NCBI RefSeq assembly: GCF_001421485.1
Contig: NZ_LMKK01000001.1
Location: 749,717-813,716 of the forward strand
Direction of reading: 5' to 3'
DNA: 64,000 nt
Source: Agreia sp. Leaf210
GTDB lineage: Bacteria; Actinomycetota; Actinomycetes; Actinomycetales; Microbacteriaceae
The translations under genes were made by a program, and so were the position numbers. The notes under the pieces are model-generated. The model searched no databases. It had not been told where the DNA came from and worked only from the letters and a program-made list of their open reading frames with translations. This document shows positions 44,502 through 52,554 of this stretch, one piece after another; positions within the stretch are counted from its first letter, which is position 1, and the number at the start of each line of letters is the position of its first letter.

Positions 44502-45520
44502 CAGGCGATCTCCATCATGGAGGTGTTGAGGCCCGAGCCGACCCCCATGAGCAAGACGCGGTTGCCGCGCGCGAGCTTCGAGGATTCTTGAGCGAGCGTG
44601 ATCGGAATCGACGCGGGGCCGACGTTGCCGAGCAGGGGGAACGTCACGGGCACCCGGGTGGCGTCGAGGTTCGCCGCCTTGACGATGGCGTTGGTGTGCA
44701 CCGACGAGACCTGATGCATGATGTAGCGGTCCATGTTCGACCAGCTCCACTGACGCTTGGCGTCCTTCCAGGCGCTGACCACGAGCTCCATTCCGCCCTT
44801 CAGCAGCGCCTTCGCATCGGTGAACATGCCGTCGACGCTGCCGACGCAGAGGTCGTTGAACTGGGTCGCGGCGCGGGTGATGCCGCCGAGCATGCGGTGG
44901 CCTTCGGGGTGCAGATCGGCGCGACCGATCACTGCGGCCGCGGCGCCCGAGCCCAGCGTGAGGCTCGCGAACTCGCTCATGAAGTCTTTGCGCTTGATGC
45001 CCTCGCGGCCCAGGCGCTCGATGGTGTTGACCTGGATCTCGTCGGCGTCTTCGCCGTCGATGATCACGGCGTAGTCGATCTGGCCGGCGTCGATGAGCTG
45101 GCCCGCCAGAGCCATGCCGTTCACGAAGCCGAGGCAGGCGTTGGCGATGTCGAAGTTGGTGGCCGAGCTGGGCAGGCCCAGACCGTGGTGGATGCGCACG
45201 GCGACGGAGGGCTCGAGGTGCTTGCGGGTCACCGAGGTGTTGATGAGCAGGCCCACCTGGTCGGGGCGGATGCCCGCCTCGGCGAGCGCCTTCTTGCCGG
45301 CCTCGATGGCGGCGTCGTCGAAGGTCTGGCCTTCGCCCCAGTTGCGGCGCTCGTGCACGCCAGCCACGCGCTGCAGCAGCCCGGTGGGCAGCTTCAGCCG
45401 CTTGAGCGCGGGAGCGAGGCGACGATCGATCTCTTCGGATGTCGTGATTCGGGTCGCCATGGTGGTTGCGACCGACAGAAGTGCGACATTGCGGTGAGTC
45501 GTCGTAGCGTTTCCGTCCAA
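44498..45520 (-). CDS. oleA: Thiolase-superfamily head-to-head condensing enzyme OleA
   Basis: A 340-aa 3-oxoacyl-ACP-synthase-III-like enzyme that condenses two long-chain acyl-CoAs head to head to a 2-alkyl-3-ketoacid, the first step of long-chain olefin biosynthesis. The catalytic cysteine is Cys129 in FDIANACLGFVNGM; His is in YIMHQVSSVHTNAI and Asn in LLGNVGPASIP. The start is taken as TTG 45520 with AGGAACC upstream, since MDGNATTTHRNVALLSV matches the usual OleA N-terminus. First gene of oleA-oleBC-oleD with GTGA overlaps, so the three proteins are made together. Confidence 0.93.
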   Translation of the reverse strand: MDGNATTTHRNVALLSVATTMATRITTSEEIDRRLAPALKRLKLPTGLLQRVAGVHERRNWGEGQTFDDAAIEAGKKALAEAGIRPDQVGLLINTSVTRKHLEPSVAVRIHHGLGLPSSATNFDIANACLGFVNGMALAGQLIDAGQIDYAVIIDGEDADEIQVNTIERLGREGIKRKDFMSEFASLTLGSGAAAAVIGRADLHPEGHRMLGGITRAATQFNDLCVGSVDGMFTDAKALLKGGMELVVSAWKDAKRQWSWSNMDRYIMHQVSSVHTNAIVKAANLDATRVPVTFPLLGNVGPASIPITLAQESSKLARGNRVLLMGVGSGLNTSMMEIAW

Positions 45521-45639
45521 CGGAGGTTCCTATCGAGTTGTGTTCGTGGGGTGCGGCTCGCAAACTGAGCGATCGTCCAGAGGAGAGTTTAGTTCCTCAC
45601 AAGCTGGAGGTTGCCCTCCTTGACTCCAGCACCCCGGGC

Positions 45640-45696
45640 GCGGGTGTTCCCGCCGGGCGTCGTGGCCGGGCCACGGCGCCCGGCGGAAACACCGGC
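45640..45696. terminator. 24-nt-arm hairpin after the NmrA-like gene
   Basis: Arms 45640-45663 and 45673-45696 pair with three mismatches. The arm contains CGCGGGTGTTCCCGCC, also found in the hairpin at 52475-52541. It lies between the end of the NAD(P)H-binding protein gene (45710) and the oleA promoter, so it may insulate the two. Confidence 0.6.
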
Positions 45697-45709
45697 GATC
45701 GAGTCAGTC

Positions 45710-46570
45710 CTACTTGACCGCGGCTGCGACACCCTCGGCAAGGGGAGTGCTCTCGCGTCCCAGCAGGTGCTGCAGATCGCGGGACTCGGTGTACAGGTCG
45801 CCACGGCTCGTCGCGACCTCGAGAGCGGTGACGAAGCCGGCCGTTCCCGCGTCGAGTCCGACGCTCTCGAGCATCGCGGCGTACTCGTCGGGCGCCATGT
45901 CGCGGTACACGATGGTCGTGCCGAGCGCCGACGACAGAGCCGCCGCGAGGTCGGTCATCGTGTAGGCGGGGGCGCCGCCCAGCTCGTAGACCGCGTTCTC
46001 GTGGCCCGGCTGCACGAGCGCCGCAACGGCAGCCGCGGCGAAGTCGGCTCGCGTCGCGCCGGAGACGAGGCCGTCGCCTGAGGCTCCCACGATCTCGCCG
46101 GTCGCGCGGTACTGGTCGAGCTGGGCTACGAAGTTCTCGATGTACCAGCCGTTGCGCAGAAGGGTGAACGCGATACCGGATGCCCGCAGCGCCTCTTCGG
46201 TCGCCTTGTGCTCGGGGGCCAGCACGAGTTCGGTGGTGTCGGCGCGCATCACGCTCGTGTAGACGATACGAGAGACTCCGGCGTTCTTCGCCGCGTCGAT
46301 CACGTTGCTGTGCTGCGCGACGCGCTGGCCGACCTCGCTGCCGGAGACGAGCAGAAGGGTGTCGACGCCGGCGAGGGCGGCGGCGAGCGTCTCGGGAGCG
46401 GAGTAGTCGGCGGCGCGCACCTGAACGCCCTGCTCGGAGAGATCGGCGACCTTCGAGGGGGTGCGCACCAGGGCGACGATGTCGCTCGCGGCGACTCCCG
46501 ACTCGATGAGGCCGGTGACGGCGAGATGCCCGAGCAGTCCTGAGGCTCCGGTGACGGCGTATGTGGTCAT
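45710..46570 (-). CDS. NAD(P)H-binding NmrA/QorB-like protein
   Basis: A 286-aa atypical SDR of the NmrA/QorB group. GASGLLG is at residues 8-14; RIVYTSVMRAD, APEHKATEEALRASGIAFTLLRNGWYIENF and GASGDGLVSGATRADFAAAAVAAL are typical. QorB-type proteins bind NADPH and reduce quinones. ATG 46570 follows AAAGGAGAAATC. It is divergent from an HxlR-type regulator with a dyad between them, an arrangement known for quinone- or aldehyde-responsive HxlR/QorR systems in actinobacteria. Confidence 0.9.
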   Translation of the reverse strand: MTTYAVTGASGLLGHLAVTGLIESGVAASDIVALVRTPSKVADLSEQGVQVRAADYSAPETLAAALAGVDTLLLVSGSEVGQRVAQHSNVIDAAKNAGVSRIVYTSVMRADTTELVLAPEHKATEEALRASGIAFTLLRNGWYIENFVAQLDQYRATGEIVGASGDGLVSGATRADFAAAAVAALVQPGHENAVYELGGAPAYTMTDLAAALSSALGTTIVYRDMAPDEYAAMLESVGLDAGTAGFVTALEVATSRGDLYTESRDLQHLLGRESTPLAEGVAAAVK

Positions 46571-46599
46571 GATTTCTCCTTTGTAGCGGGCTTTCGTTC

Positions 46600-46620
46600 G
46601 TGTAGCACTAACTATTACAC
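46600..46620. promoter_or_regulatory. HxlR-type operator candidate GTGTA-N11-TACAC
   Basis: The dyad GTGTAGCACTAACTATTACAC-like region (arms 46600-46604 and 46616-46620) lies between the divergent NmrA-like and HxlR genes, 29 nt and 38 nt from their starts. Its AT-rich centre and GTGTA/TACAC arms fit known HxlR-family sites in general form. Confidence 0.6.
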
Positions 46621-46658
46621 AGTACCCACGAATGCGCAGCACACGCTACGATGAAGAT

Positions 46659-47051
46659 ATGACAGATCAGGAAACTCCGAGCAACGAGCTCGTCACGTCT
46701 GTCTTCGCGCGTGCCTGCATGTCGCGCGCCGCCCTGGAAGACGTGTCGACCAAGTGGTCGAGTCTCGCCCTTCTGGCGCTCGGCGAGGGCGACTTCCGCT
46801 TCAATGCGCTGCGCCGCAAGGTCGAGGGAGTCAGCGAGAAGATGCTCTCTCAGACCCTGCAGGCCCTCGAGCGCGACGGAATGGTGACCCGCGAGGTGCA
46901 CTCCACGATCCCGCCCCGCGTGGAGTACTCCCTCACTGCTCTCGGAGCGCTGGTCGCCGAGAACCTGCGCGCCCTCGCCGACCTGCTCGAGGCATCCGCG
47001 CTCGAGATCGGCACGTCGCGCGCCACGTACGACGAGGCCCGCTCCGCCTGA
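46659..47051 (+). CDS. HxlR-family transcriptional regulator
   Basis: A 130-aa winged-helix protein. RACMSRAALEDVSTKWSSLALLALGEGDFRFNALRRKVEGVSEKMLSQTLQALERDGMVTREV (long block, residues 17-79) is the HxlR core, and one cysteine (Cys19) stands at the position used for redox sensing in QorR/HypR-type members. ATG 46659 has TACGAT 6 nt upstream (leaderless), so the longer frame is rejected. It likely represses the divergent NmrA-like gene and itself through the dyad at 46600. Confidence 0.9.
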   Translation: MTDQETPSNELVTSVFARACMSRAALEDVSTKWSSLALLALGEGDFRFNALRRKVEGVSEKMLSQTLQALERDGMVTREVHSTIPPRVEYSLTALGALVAENLRALADLLEASALEIGTSRATYDEARSA

Positions 47052-47056
47052 CGCGT

Positions 47057-47118
47057 CCGCGCCCTATCGGTGCATCCGCGCCCGGCCGTCTAGCAGCGGA
47101 TGCGCCGAATGGGCGCGG
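47057..47118. terminator. 23-nt-arm hairpin between convergent HxlR and MFS genes
   Basis: Arms 47057-47079 and 47096-47118 pair with three mismatches. It shares the 15-mer CGGTGCATCCGCGCC with the hairpin at 10891. Likely bidirectional terminator and member of a repeat family. Confidence 0.6.
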
Positions 47119-47138
47119 TTACGGCCGGCGCAAGCGGG

Positions 47139-48638
47139 TCAGTGGCCCGTGTTGGTGCGGCGCGGAAGCGCGAAGACCAGCAGGAACGCCAGCACGGCGA
47201 AGCCGAGCGAGACGACCATCGCGGCGGCCGCAGCGTCCGTGAATCCGGTGGCCACGGCATCCGCCGTCTTGCCGCCGATCACCAGACTGCCGAAGAACAC
47301 GCTACCGATCACCGCGATGCCGACGGCGCTTCCGATGCGCTGCACGGCGCCGATCACGCCGCTGGCGGCTCCGGCCTCGCGCGGGTCGACGGTCGCCACG
47401 ATGAACTGCGCGTTCGGGGCGATGAAGAGTCCGTTGCCGAGTCCGGCGATCAGCAGCGGCGCGATGAGCAGCCAGTTGGTGAGGTCGGCAGCGTTGGTGA
47501 GCAGCAGCACGAGCCACAGCCAGGCCAGACCGACGACGACCAGCAGGGTGCCGATGATGAGCACGGTGCGGCCCAGGCGCTGGGTGAGCCTGTTGCTCTG
47601 CGAGCTGCCCACGATGCTTCCGATCGCGAACGGAATCGACACGATGCCCGACTCCAGAGCCGTGTGGCCGAGGCCGGACTGCCAGAGGATCGAGATCGTG
47701 AAGAAGATGCTGGTGAAGGCGGCGAAGTAGACCAGGGCGAGGATGACACCGCCGGTGAAAGCGGGGTGCGAGAACAGGCGCGGCGGCACGAGCGGACTGC
47801 GGCCGCGCTTGGCATACGCCACCTCCCACGCACCGAACGCGACCATGAGCAGGGCGCCCCCGATGAGCGACAGGATCGTCCAGAGGGGCCAACCCGTGTC
47901 CTGGCCCTCGATCAGCGGAACCAGCAACGCGATGAGGCTCGCCGATACCAGCACGAGCCCGATCCAGTCGAGGCCCGAACGGTCGGCGCGGCTCGCCTCC
48001 TCGTCGCTCTGCTTGGGCAGCAGGATGGCCGCCGCGAAGAGCGTCGCGATGCCGATGGGCAGGTTGACCCAGAAGACGAGCCGCCATCCGTCGGTCTCGC
48101 CGAAGGCTTGGATGAGCAGGCCGCCGATGATCGGGCCGAGGGCGGACGAAACCCCGATGACAGCGCCCATGATGGCGAACGCCTTGCCGCGCACGCGGCC
48201 GGGGAAGAGGAGCTGGATGAACGCGGTGACTGCGGGAACAAACATTCCTCCCGCGAGGCCCTGCACGACGCGGGCGATGACCAGCTGCACGTCGTCTTGA
48301 GCGAGGCCGCAGAAGAGGCTGGCGATCGTGAACAGGGCGAGTCCTGTGAAGAAGACCCACTTGTGCCCGATGCGGTCGCCGACCCGGCCGGCCGGGATCA
48401 GCGCGAGACCGAACGCGAGTGCGTAGCCGGAGATGATCCACGAGAGCGTGCCCTCGCTGGCGTCGAGCGTCGTGCGGATCGTGGGCAGGGCCACGTTGAC
48501 GATCGTGGTGTCGAGCAGCGCCATGAACATGCCGGCGAGCAGAACGATGAGAGCCTGCCATGCCCGACGCGAGACGACGGGGGCGGCAGACGGAGAGGAG
48601 GAGGAAGAGGGGTTGTCGCCCCGGACAGTTTCAGCCAC
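47139..48638 (-). CDS. MFS drug exporter, DHA2 (EmrB/QacA) family, 14 TM
   Basis: A 499-aa proton-coupled exporter. LLAGMFMALLDTTIVNVALPTI is the DHA motif in TM1 and WIISGYALAFGLALIPAGRVGDRIGHK includes motif A. VVQGLAGGMFVPAVTAFI and GVSSALGPIIGGLLIQAF contain motifs B and C of the drug/H+ antiporters. Fourteen hydrophobic segments are consistent with DHA2. GTG 48638 (VAETVRGDN) follows GAAAGG; a Ser-rich N-terminal tail of about 25 residues precedes TM1. Monocistronic. Substrate unknown. Confidence 0.92.
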   Translation of the reverse strand: MAETVRGDNPSSSSSPSAAPVVSRRAWQALIVLLAGMFMALLDTTIVNVALPTIRTTLDASEGTLSWIISGYALAFGLALIPAGRVGDRIGHKWVFFTGLALFTIASLFCGLAQDDVQLVIARVVQGLAGGMFVPAVTAFIQLLFPGRVRGKAFAIMGAVIGVSSALGPIIGGLLIQAFGETDGWRLVFWVNLPIGIATLFAAAILLPKQSDEEASRADRSGLDWIGLVLVSASLIALLVPLIEGQDTGWPLWTILSLIGGALLMVAFGAWEVAYAKRGRSPLVPPRLFSHPAFTGGVILALVYFAAFTSIFFTISILWQSGLGHTALESGIVSIPFAIGSIVGSSQSNRLTQRLGRTVLIIGTLLVVVGLAWLWLVLLLTNAADLTNWLLIAPLLIAGLGNGLFIAPNAQFIVATVDPREAGAASGVIGAVQRIGSAVGIAVIGSVFFGSLVIGGKTADAVATGFTDAAAAAMVVSLGFAVLAFLLVFALPRRTNTGH

Positions 48639-48821
48639 GAACGGGCCTTTCAGAATCAAAACCAGCCGCGCGAACAGATCGCACGAACGAAGCCCGGGTG
48701 CGGACGACTTGAGAATCATACGCTCGCATTCGCTTCGCGGCGCACCCCTTGCGTCGAAGCATGTGCGCGGGCGTTTCCCACCCCCTGTCCGCCGCGCCCC
48801 GGGCCGCGCTACCCTCGCCCC

Positions 48822-50234
48822 ATGAGCGACTTCTTGGATCACTACGACGTGGCCGTCATCGGCGCGGGCCCCGCAGGAACGGCAGCGGCACTCCGGGCCG
48901 CCGAACTCGGCGCGAGCGTCGTCGTTCTCGAGGCGGCGCGAGTCGGCGGCACGTGCGTGAACACGGGCTGCGTTCCGACCCGGGTGCTGGCCAAGACGGC
49001 CCGCCTGATCAGGGAGACCCGGAACGCCGACGTGTACGGCGTCGAGGTCGCCGCTCCCACGATCGACTGGACGACCACGGTGGCGCGGGTGCGCGAGCGC
49101 GTCGATCGGGTGCGCTCGATCAAACGCGAGGCCGAACGATTCGCCGAGGCGGGCATCCATCTCATTCACGAGGGGCGCGCGCGCTTCGCCGACGACTCGA
49201 CCCTCGTGCTCGACAGCGGACGCCGCATCACCGCCTCGTCGATCCTCGTCTGCGTCGGCGGCCACTCGAGGCGGCTGCCGATTCCCGGAGCAGAGCTCGC
49301 CACCGTTCCCGAGCACGTCCTCGACCTGCCGTCGCTCCCCCGTCGCGTCGCCGTGATCGGAGCGGGCAACACCGGTGCCCAACTGGTCACGGTGTTCAGC
49401 TCGTTCGGCTCCGAGGTCACCGTCCTCGACCTCGCGCCACGAGTGCTCATGCCCTCCGATCCGTCGGTGTCCGAGGCCGTGTCCGCCGCCTTCGTCTCGC
49501 AGGGAATCGACGTTCGCACCGGAATCGAGGGCGTCGACGGCCTGGCCCGAGCCTCCGATGGCAGCATCACCCTGTCGTGGCGAGATGCGGGCGAGGCGCA
49601 CTCGGCCGACTTCGACGCCGTCATCATGGCGACCGGATGGCCGGCAGACGTCGAGGACCTCGGTCTCGAGAAGGCGGGCGTCGAGGTCGTGCGCTCGGCC
49701 ATCCCCGCCGACGCGTACTTCCGCACGGTCGTACCGCACATTTTCGCGGTCGGCGACGCGAACGGTCGCGACATGCTCGTGCAGGCCGCGCAGTTCGAAG
49801 GCGAGGCCGCGGCCGAGAACGCCGTGCTGGGCGCGAACCGACGCACCCCGCACCACCTGCTGCCGGCCGGCGGATTCACCGACCCCGACTACGCGGGAGT
49901 GGGCCTCACCGAAGAACAGGCCCGCGGCCGCGACATCACCTGCGTGGTCGCGACGGTGCAGTTCTCGGCCGTCGACCGCGCGGTGATCGACGACAGGGAG
50001 ACCGGCTTCTTGAAGCTCATCGCCGACCCTCGACGCGAGTTGATCCTCGGCGCGCACGCTGTGGGCGAGAACGCGATCGAGGTCATCCAGTCGGTGACCA
50101 CGGCGATGGCGGCCGGGGTCGACGTGTCGACGCTGGCCAACGTGCGCTTCGCCTACCCGACCTACAGTGCCGTGATCGGCATGGCGGCGCGGGCGCTGCT
50201 GGCCGAGGCCCGGCCCGACATCGCAGCGGGCTGA
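48822..50234 (+). CDS. Pyridine nucleotide-disulfide oxidoreductase-like flavoprotein
   Basis: A 470-aa FAD/NAD(P)H enzyme. GAGPAG is at residues 14-19, the redox-active pair Cys45/Cys50 is in GGTCVNTGCVP, the second nucleotide site is VIGAGNTGAQLV and the FAD motif is HIFAVGDANGRDMLVQ. The C-terminal dimer domain has FAYPTYSAVIG in place of the HPT..SE catalytic segment of dihydrolipoyl dehydrogenase, so that activity is unlikely; soluble-transhydrogenase-like or related reductases have YPT there. ATG 48822 has TACCCT 6 nt upstream. Monocistronic, convergent with the LuxR-type regulator. Confidence 0.87.
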   Translation: MSDFLDHYDVAVIGAGPAGTAAALRAAELGASVVVLEAARVGGTCVNTGCVPTRVLAKTARLIRETRNADVYGVEVAAPTIDWTTTVARVRERVDRVRSIKREAERFAEAGIHLIHEGRARFADDSTLVLDSGRRITASSILVCVGGHSRRLPIPGAELATVPEHVLDLPSLPRRVAVIGAGNTGAQLVTVFSSFGSEVTVLDLAPRVLMPSDPSVSEAVSAAFVSQGIDVRTGIEGVDGLARASDGSITLSWRDAGEAHSADFDAVIMATGWPADVEDLGLEKAGVEVVRSAIPADAYFRTVVPHIFAVGDANGRDMLVQAAQFEGEAAAENAVLGANRRTPHHLLPAGGFTDPDYAGVGLTEEQARGRDITCVVATVQFSAVDRAVIDDRETGFLKLIADPRRELILGAHAVGENAIEVIQSVTTAMAAGVDVSTLANVRFAYPTYSAVIGMAARALLAEARPDIAAG

Positions 50235-50239
50235 CGGCG

Positions 50240-51085
50240 TTACGGCGTCGTGCGGCTCAGCGCGACGAGCTCGCCGCGCGTGCGCACGCCGGCCTTGCGC
50301 AGCACGTTCGACACGTGGAACTTCACGGTGTTGGCGCTGACGCCCAGCTGCTCGGCGATCGCACGGTTCTGAGCTCCCGACGCCACGAGCTTCAACACCT
50401 CCCGCTCGCGGGGTGAGAACGAGACGACGTCGGCGAGGGGCTCGGGTGCGGCAGGGGGATCCAGCGGGAGCGTGATCTCGACCGACGATCCCCATCCGGG
50501 CGTCGCGGTCACGTCGAGGCCACCGTTCAGCGCGGTGACGCGTTCGGCGATCGGCCGGAGCGAATCGTCGTGCGGCGTGAGCTCGCCTGCCCCGTCGTCG
50601 CGGATGCCGATGAGCAGATTCAGGCCGTCGCAGTCCCACTGGATGCGCACCTTGCGACTCTCGCCCGCATCGACGAGGGCCAGCACGGCGCTGCGCACGA
50701 TCGCGCGGGCCGCGTGCGCGACCTCGCCGGGAAGAGCTCGGCCGGTCGACGGCGGCTCGACGAACTGCACGTCGAGGTCGCCGAAGCGCACGAGCGGCCT
50801 CAGATCGCTGCGCAGCCGGGCGAACGCGCCCACCACCGGCTCCAGTTGGGCGCTCCACCGCTCGTCGCTCGCGGTGCGCAGACCCACCAGGGCGGATGCC
50901 GCCACCTCGATCGCCATGGCGCGGGATGCGCGGTCGTCGAGCCGCGTCGACCTCAGGACGGCGAGTACCGATTCGAGTGCCACGGCGTGCTGATCGGTCT
51001 GCTCGGAGGAGAGACGAGCCTGCTCGGCTCGCCAGCGCCTGCTCGACGCAGAGGAGACATCGTCGGAGTGATCGGGATCAGTCAT
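50240..51085 (-). CDS. HATPase-LuxR fusion regulator (histidine-kinase-like ATPase plus LuxR HTH)
   Basis: A 281-aa protein. Residues 1-110 are helical, 110-215 form a HATPase_c fold with G1 box IRDDGAGEL and G2-like TPGWGSSVEITLP, and 220-281 is a LuxR HTH (FSPREREVLKLVASGAQNRAIAEQLGVSANTVKFHVSNVLRKAGV). No DHp histidine box is seen and the N-box asparagine appears absent (AIVRSAVLALVDAG), so phosphotransfer is unlikely; a ligand- or ATP-gated DNA-binding protein is more probable. ATG 51085 is favoured over GTG 51088 because TAGGGT lies exactly 6 nt upstream. It is divergent from hxlB-hxlA, so formaldehyde-responsive control of those genes is a reasonable guess. Confidence 0.82.
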   Translation of the reverse strand: MTDPDHSDDVSSASSRRWRAEQARLSSEQTDQHAVALESVLAVLRSTRLDDRASRAMAIEVAASALVGLRTASDERWSAQLEPVVGAFARLRSDLRPLVRFGDLDVQFVEPPSTGRALPGEVAHAARAIVRSAVLALVDAGESRKVRIQWDCDGLNLLIGIRDDGAGELTPHDDSLRPIAERVTALNGGLDVTATPGWGSSVEITLPLDPPAAPEPLADVVSFSPREREVLKLVASGAQNRAIAEQLGVSANTVKFHVSNVLRKAGVRTRGELVALSRTTP

Positions 51086-51187
51086 CACGCCACCCTACCC
51101 GGGCCCCGCCGCACCTACCCATCGGTATAGGCAGAACCGGCCGCACGGGCGGGCGCAGCGTGATGCCGACCGGCCAAGACTGGAGTC

Positions 51188-51781
51188 ATGAGTTCAGACG
51201 TGCCACGGTTCGACCGCTCCCTGCTCCTGATCGCCGACGAGTTGAAATCGGTCGTCGAGCGACTCACCTCCGGCGACGACGCTCACGCCGATGCCTCCCC
51301 CGCCGATGCGCTGGTCGATGAGATCGCGCGGGCCCGCAGGGTCTTCGTTCACGGCGCCGGCCGCTCGGGTCTCGCCCTGCGCATGACCGCCATGCGGCTG
51401 ATGCACCTCGGCCTCGACGTGCACGTCGTCGGAGAGACCACCACGCCGGCGATCGCCGAGGGTGACGTGCTGCTCACCGCCAGCGGCTCGGGAAGGACCG
51501 AGAGCATCGTGCGGGCGGCCCGCACCGCGGTCGAGGCGAAGGCCCGCGTCGCGCTCATCACGACCGCCACCGACTCTCCCCTCGCCGAGCTCGCGTCAGC
51601 GACCCTCGTCGTGCCCGCCGCAGCCAAACTCGACAGGTCGATGACGGCATCCGCCCAGTACGCCGGCGGCCTCTTCGAGCAGACGGTCGTGCTGGTCGGC
51701 GACGCCCTCTTCCACACCCTGTGGCAGCGCTCGGGCCGCACCGCCGACGAGCTGTGGCCCCGGCACGCGAACCTCGAATGA
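51188..51781 (+). CDS. hxlB: 6-phospho-3-hexuloisomerase
   Basis: A 197-aa SIS-domain enzyme that isomerises D-arabino-3-hexulose 6-phosphate to fructose 6-phosphate, second step of the ribulose monophosphate pathway. RVFVHGAGRSGLALRMTAMRLMHLG and HVVGETTTPAIAEGDVLLTASGSGRTESIV (SIS core, split) plus the tail FEQTVVLVGDALFHTLWQRSGRTADELWPRHANLE-like end are typical. It precedes hxlA by 53 nt. Together they fix or detoxify formaldehyde. AAGACT stands 6 nt before the ATG, a weak leaderless -10. Confidence 0.93.
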   Translation: MSSDVPRFDRSLLLIADELKSVVERLTSGDDAHADASPADALVDEIARARRVFVHGAGRSGLALRMTAMRLMHLGLDVHVVGETTTPAIAEGDVLLTASGSGRTESIVRAARTAVEAKARVALITTATDSPLAELASATLVVPAAAKLDRSMTASAQYAGGLFEQTVVLVGDALFHTLWQRSGRTADELWPRHANLE

Positions 51782-51834
51782 CCGCACGCCCCTTTTCAGA
51801 CTTTCCCCTCCCATCCGCAACCCGAAGGAACACA

Positions 51835-52458
51835 ATGAAGCTGCAGTTCGCCATGGACACCACCACCACCGAAGCCGCCCTCGAGCTGGCCGCCGCGGCC
51901 GCGCCGCACGTCGACATCCTCGAGCTCGGCACCCCGCTCATCAAGAGCGCCGGTCTGTCGGCCGTCACGGCCATCAAGGCCGCTCACCCCGACAAGATCG
52001 TCTTCGCCGACCTCAAGACGATGGATGCCGGAGAGCTCGAGGCCGACATCGCGTTCGCCGCGGGAGCCGACCTCGTGACCGTGCTGGGCACTGCCGGTGA
52101 CAGCACCATCGTCGGCGCGGTGAAGGCTGCGAAGAAGCACGGCAAGGGCATCGTCGTCGACCTGATCGGCGTCGCGAACAAGCCCGAGCGCGCGAAGCAG
52201 GTCGTCGCCCTGGGCGCCGAGTTCGTCGAGATGCACGCGGGCCTCGACGAGCAGGCCGAGGAGGGCTTCACGTTCTCGACCCTGCTCGACGACGGCAAGG
52301 CATCCGGTGTGCCGTTCTCGGTCGCCGGCGGCATCAACGCCTCGACCATCGCCGCGGTTCAGGAGTCGGGCGCCCAGGTCGCCGTCGCCGGAAGCGCGAT
52401 CTACAGCGCCTCCGACGTGGGAGCCGCCGCTGCCGAGCTGCGCGCCGCCATCGTCTAG
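51835..52458 (+). CDS. hxlA: 3-hexulose-6-phosphate synthase
   Basis: A 207-aa TIM-barrel aldolase that joins formaldehyde to ribulose 5-phosphate. KLQFAMDTTTTEAALELA starts the barrel with Asp8; ELGTPLIKSAGLSAV, VFADLKTMDAGELEAD (metal/phosphate site) and VAGGINASTIAAVQESGA are characteristic of the OMP decarboxylase superfamily HPS branch. ATG 51835 follows CGAAGGAACACA. It is the second gene of hxlB-hxlA. Because no methanol oxidation genes are present, a detoxification role is likelier than methylotrophy. Confidence 0.95.
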   Translation: MKLQFAMDTTTTEAALELAAAAAPHVDILELGTPLIKSAGLSAVTAIKAAHPDKIVFADLKTMDAGELEADIAFAAGADLVTVLGTAGDSTIVGAVKAAKKHGKGIVVDLIGVANKPERAKQVVALGAEFVEMHAGLDEQAEEGFTFSTLLDDGKASGVPFSVAGGINASTIAAVQESGAQVAVAGSAIYSASDVGAAAAELRAAIV

Positions 52459-52474
52459 GCCATCTGCTCTATAA

Positions 52475-52541
52475 CGAACGCGGGTGTTCCCGCCTGCCGC
52501 GGTGGTTCGTCCACAGCGCTGGGCGGGAACACCCGCGTTCG
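52475..52541. terminator. Perfect 20-bp-arm hairpin between hxlA and the SRPBCC gene
   Basis: CGAACGCGGGTGTTCCCGCC (52475-52494) is perfectly complementary to 52522-52541, with a 27-nt loop. It shares CGCGGGTGTTCCCGCC with the hairpin at 45640. It lies between convergent genes, so it is probably a bidirectional terminator. Confidence 0.7.
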
Positions 52542-52554
52542 TCGCATTCTGTGC

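Noticed and set aside
48822-50234. Dihydrolipoyl dehydrogenase
   Set aside because: The redox cysteines are there, but the C-terminal catalytic HPT..SE segment is replaced by YPTYSAVIG.
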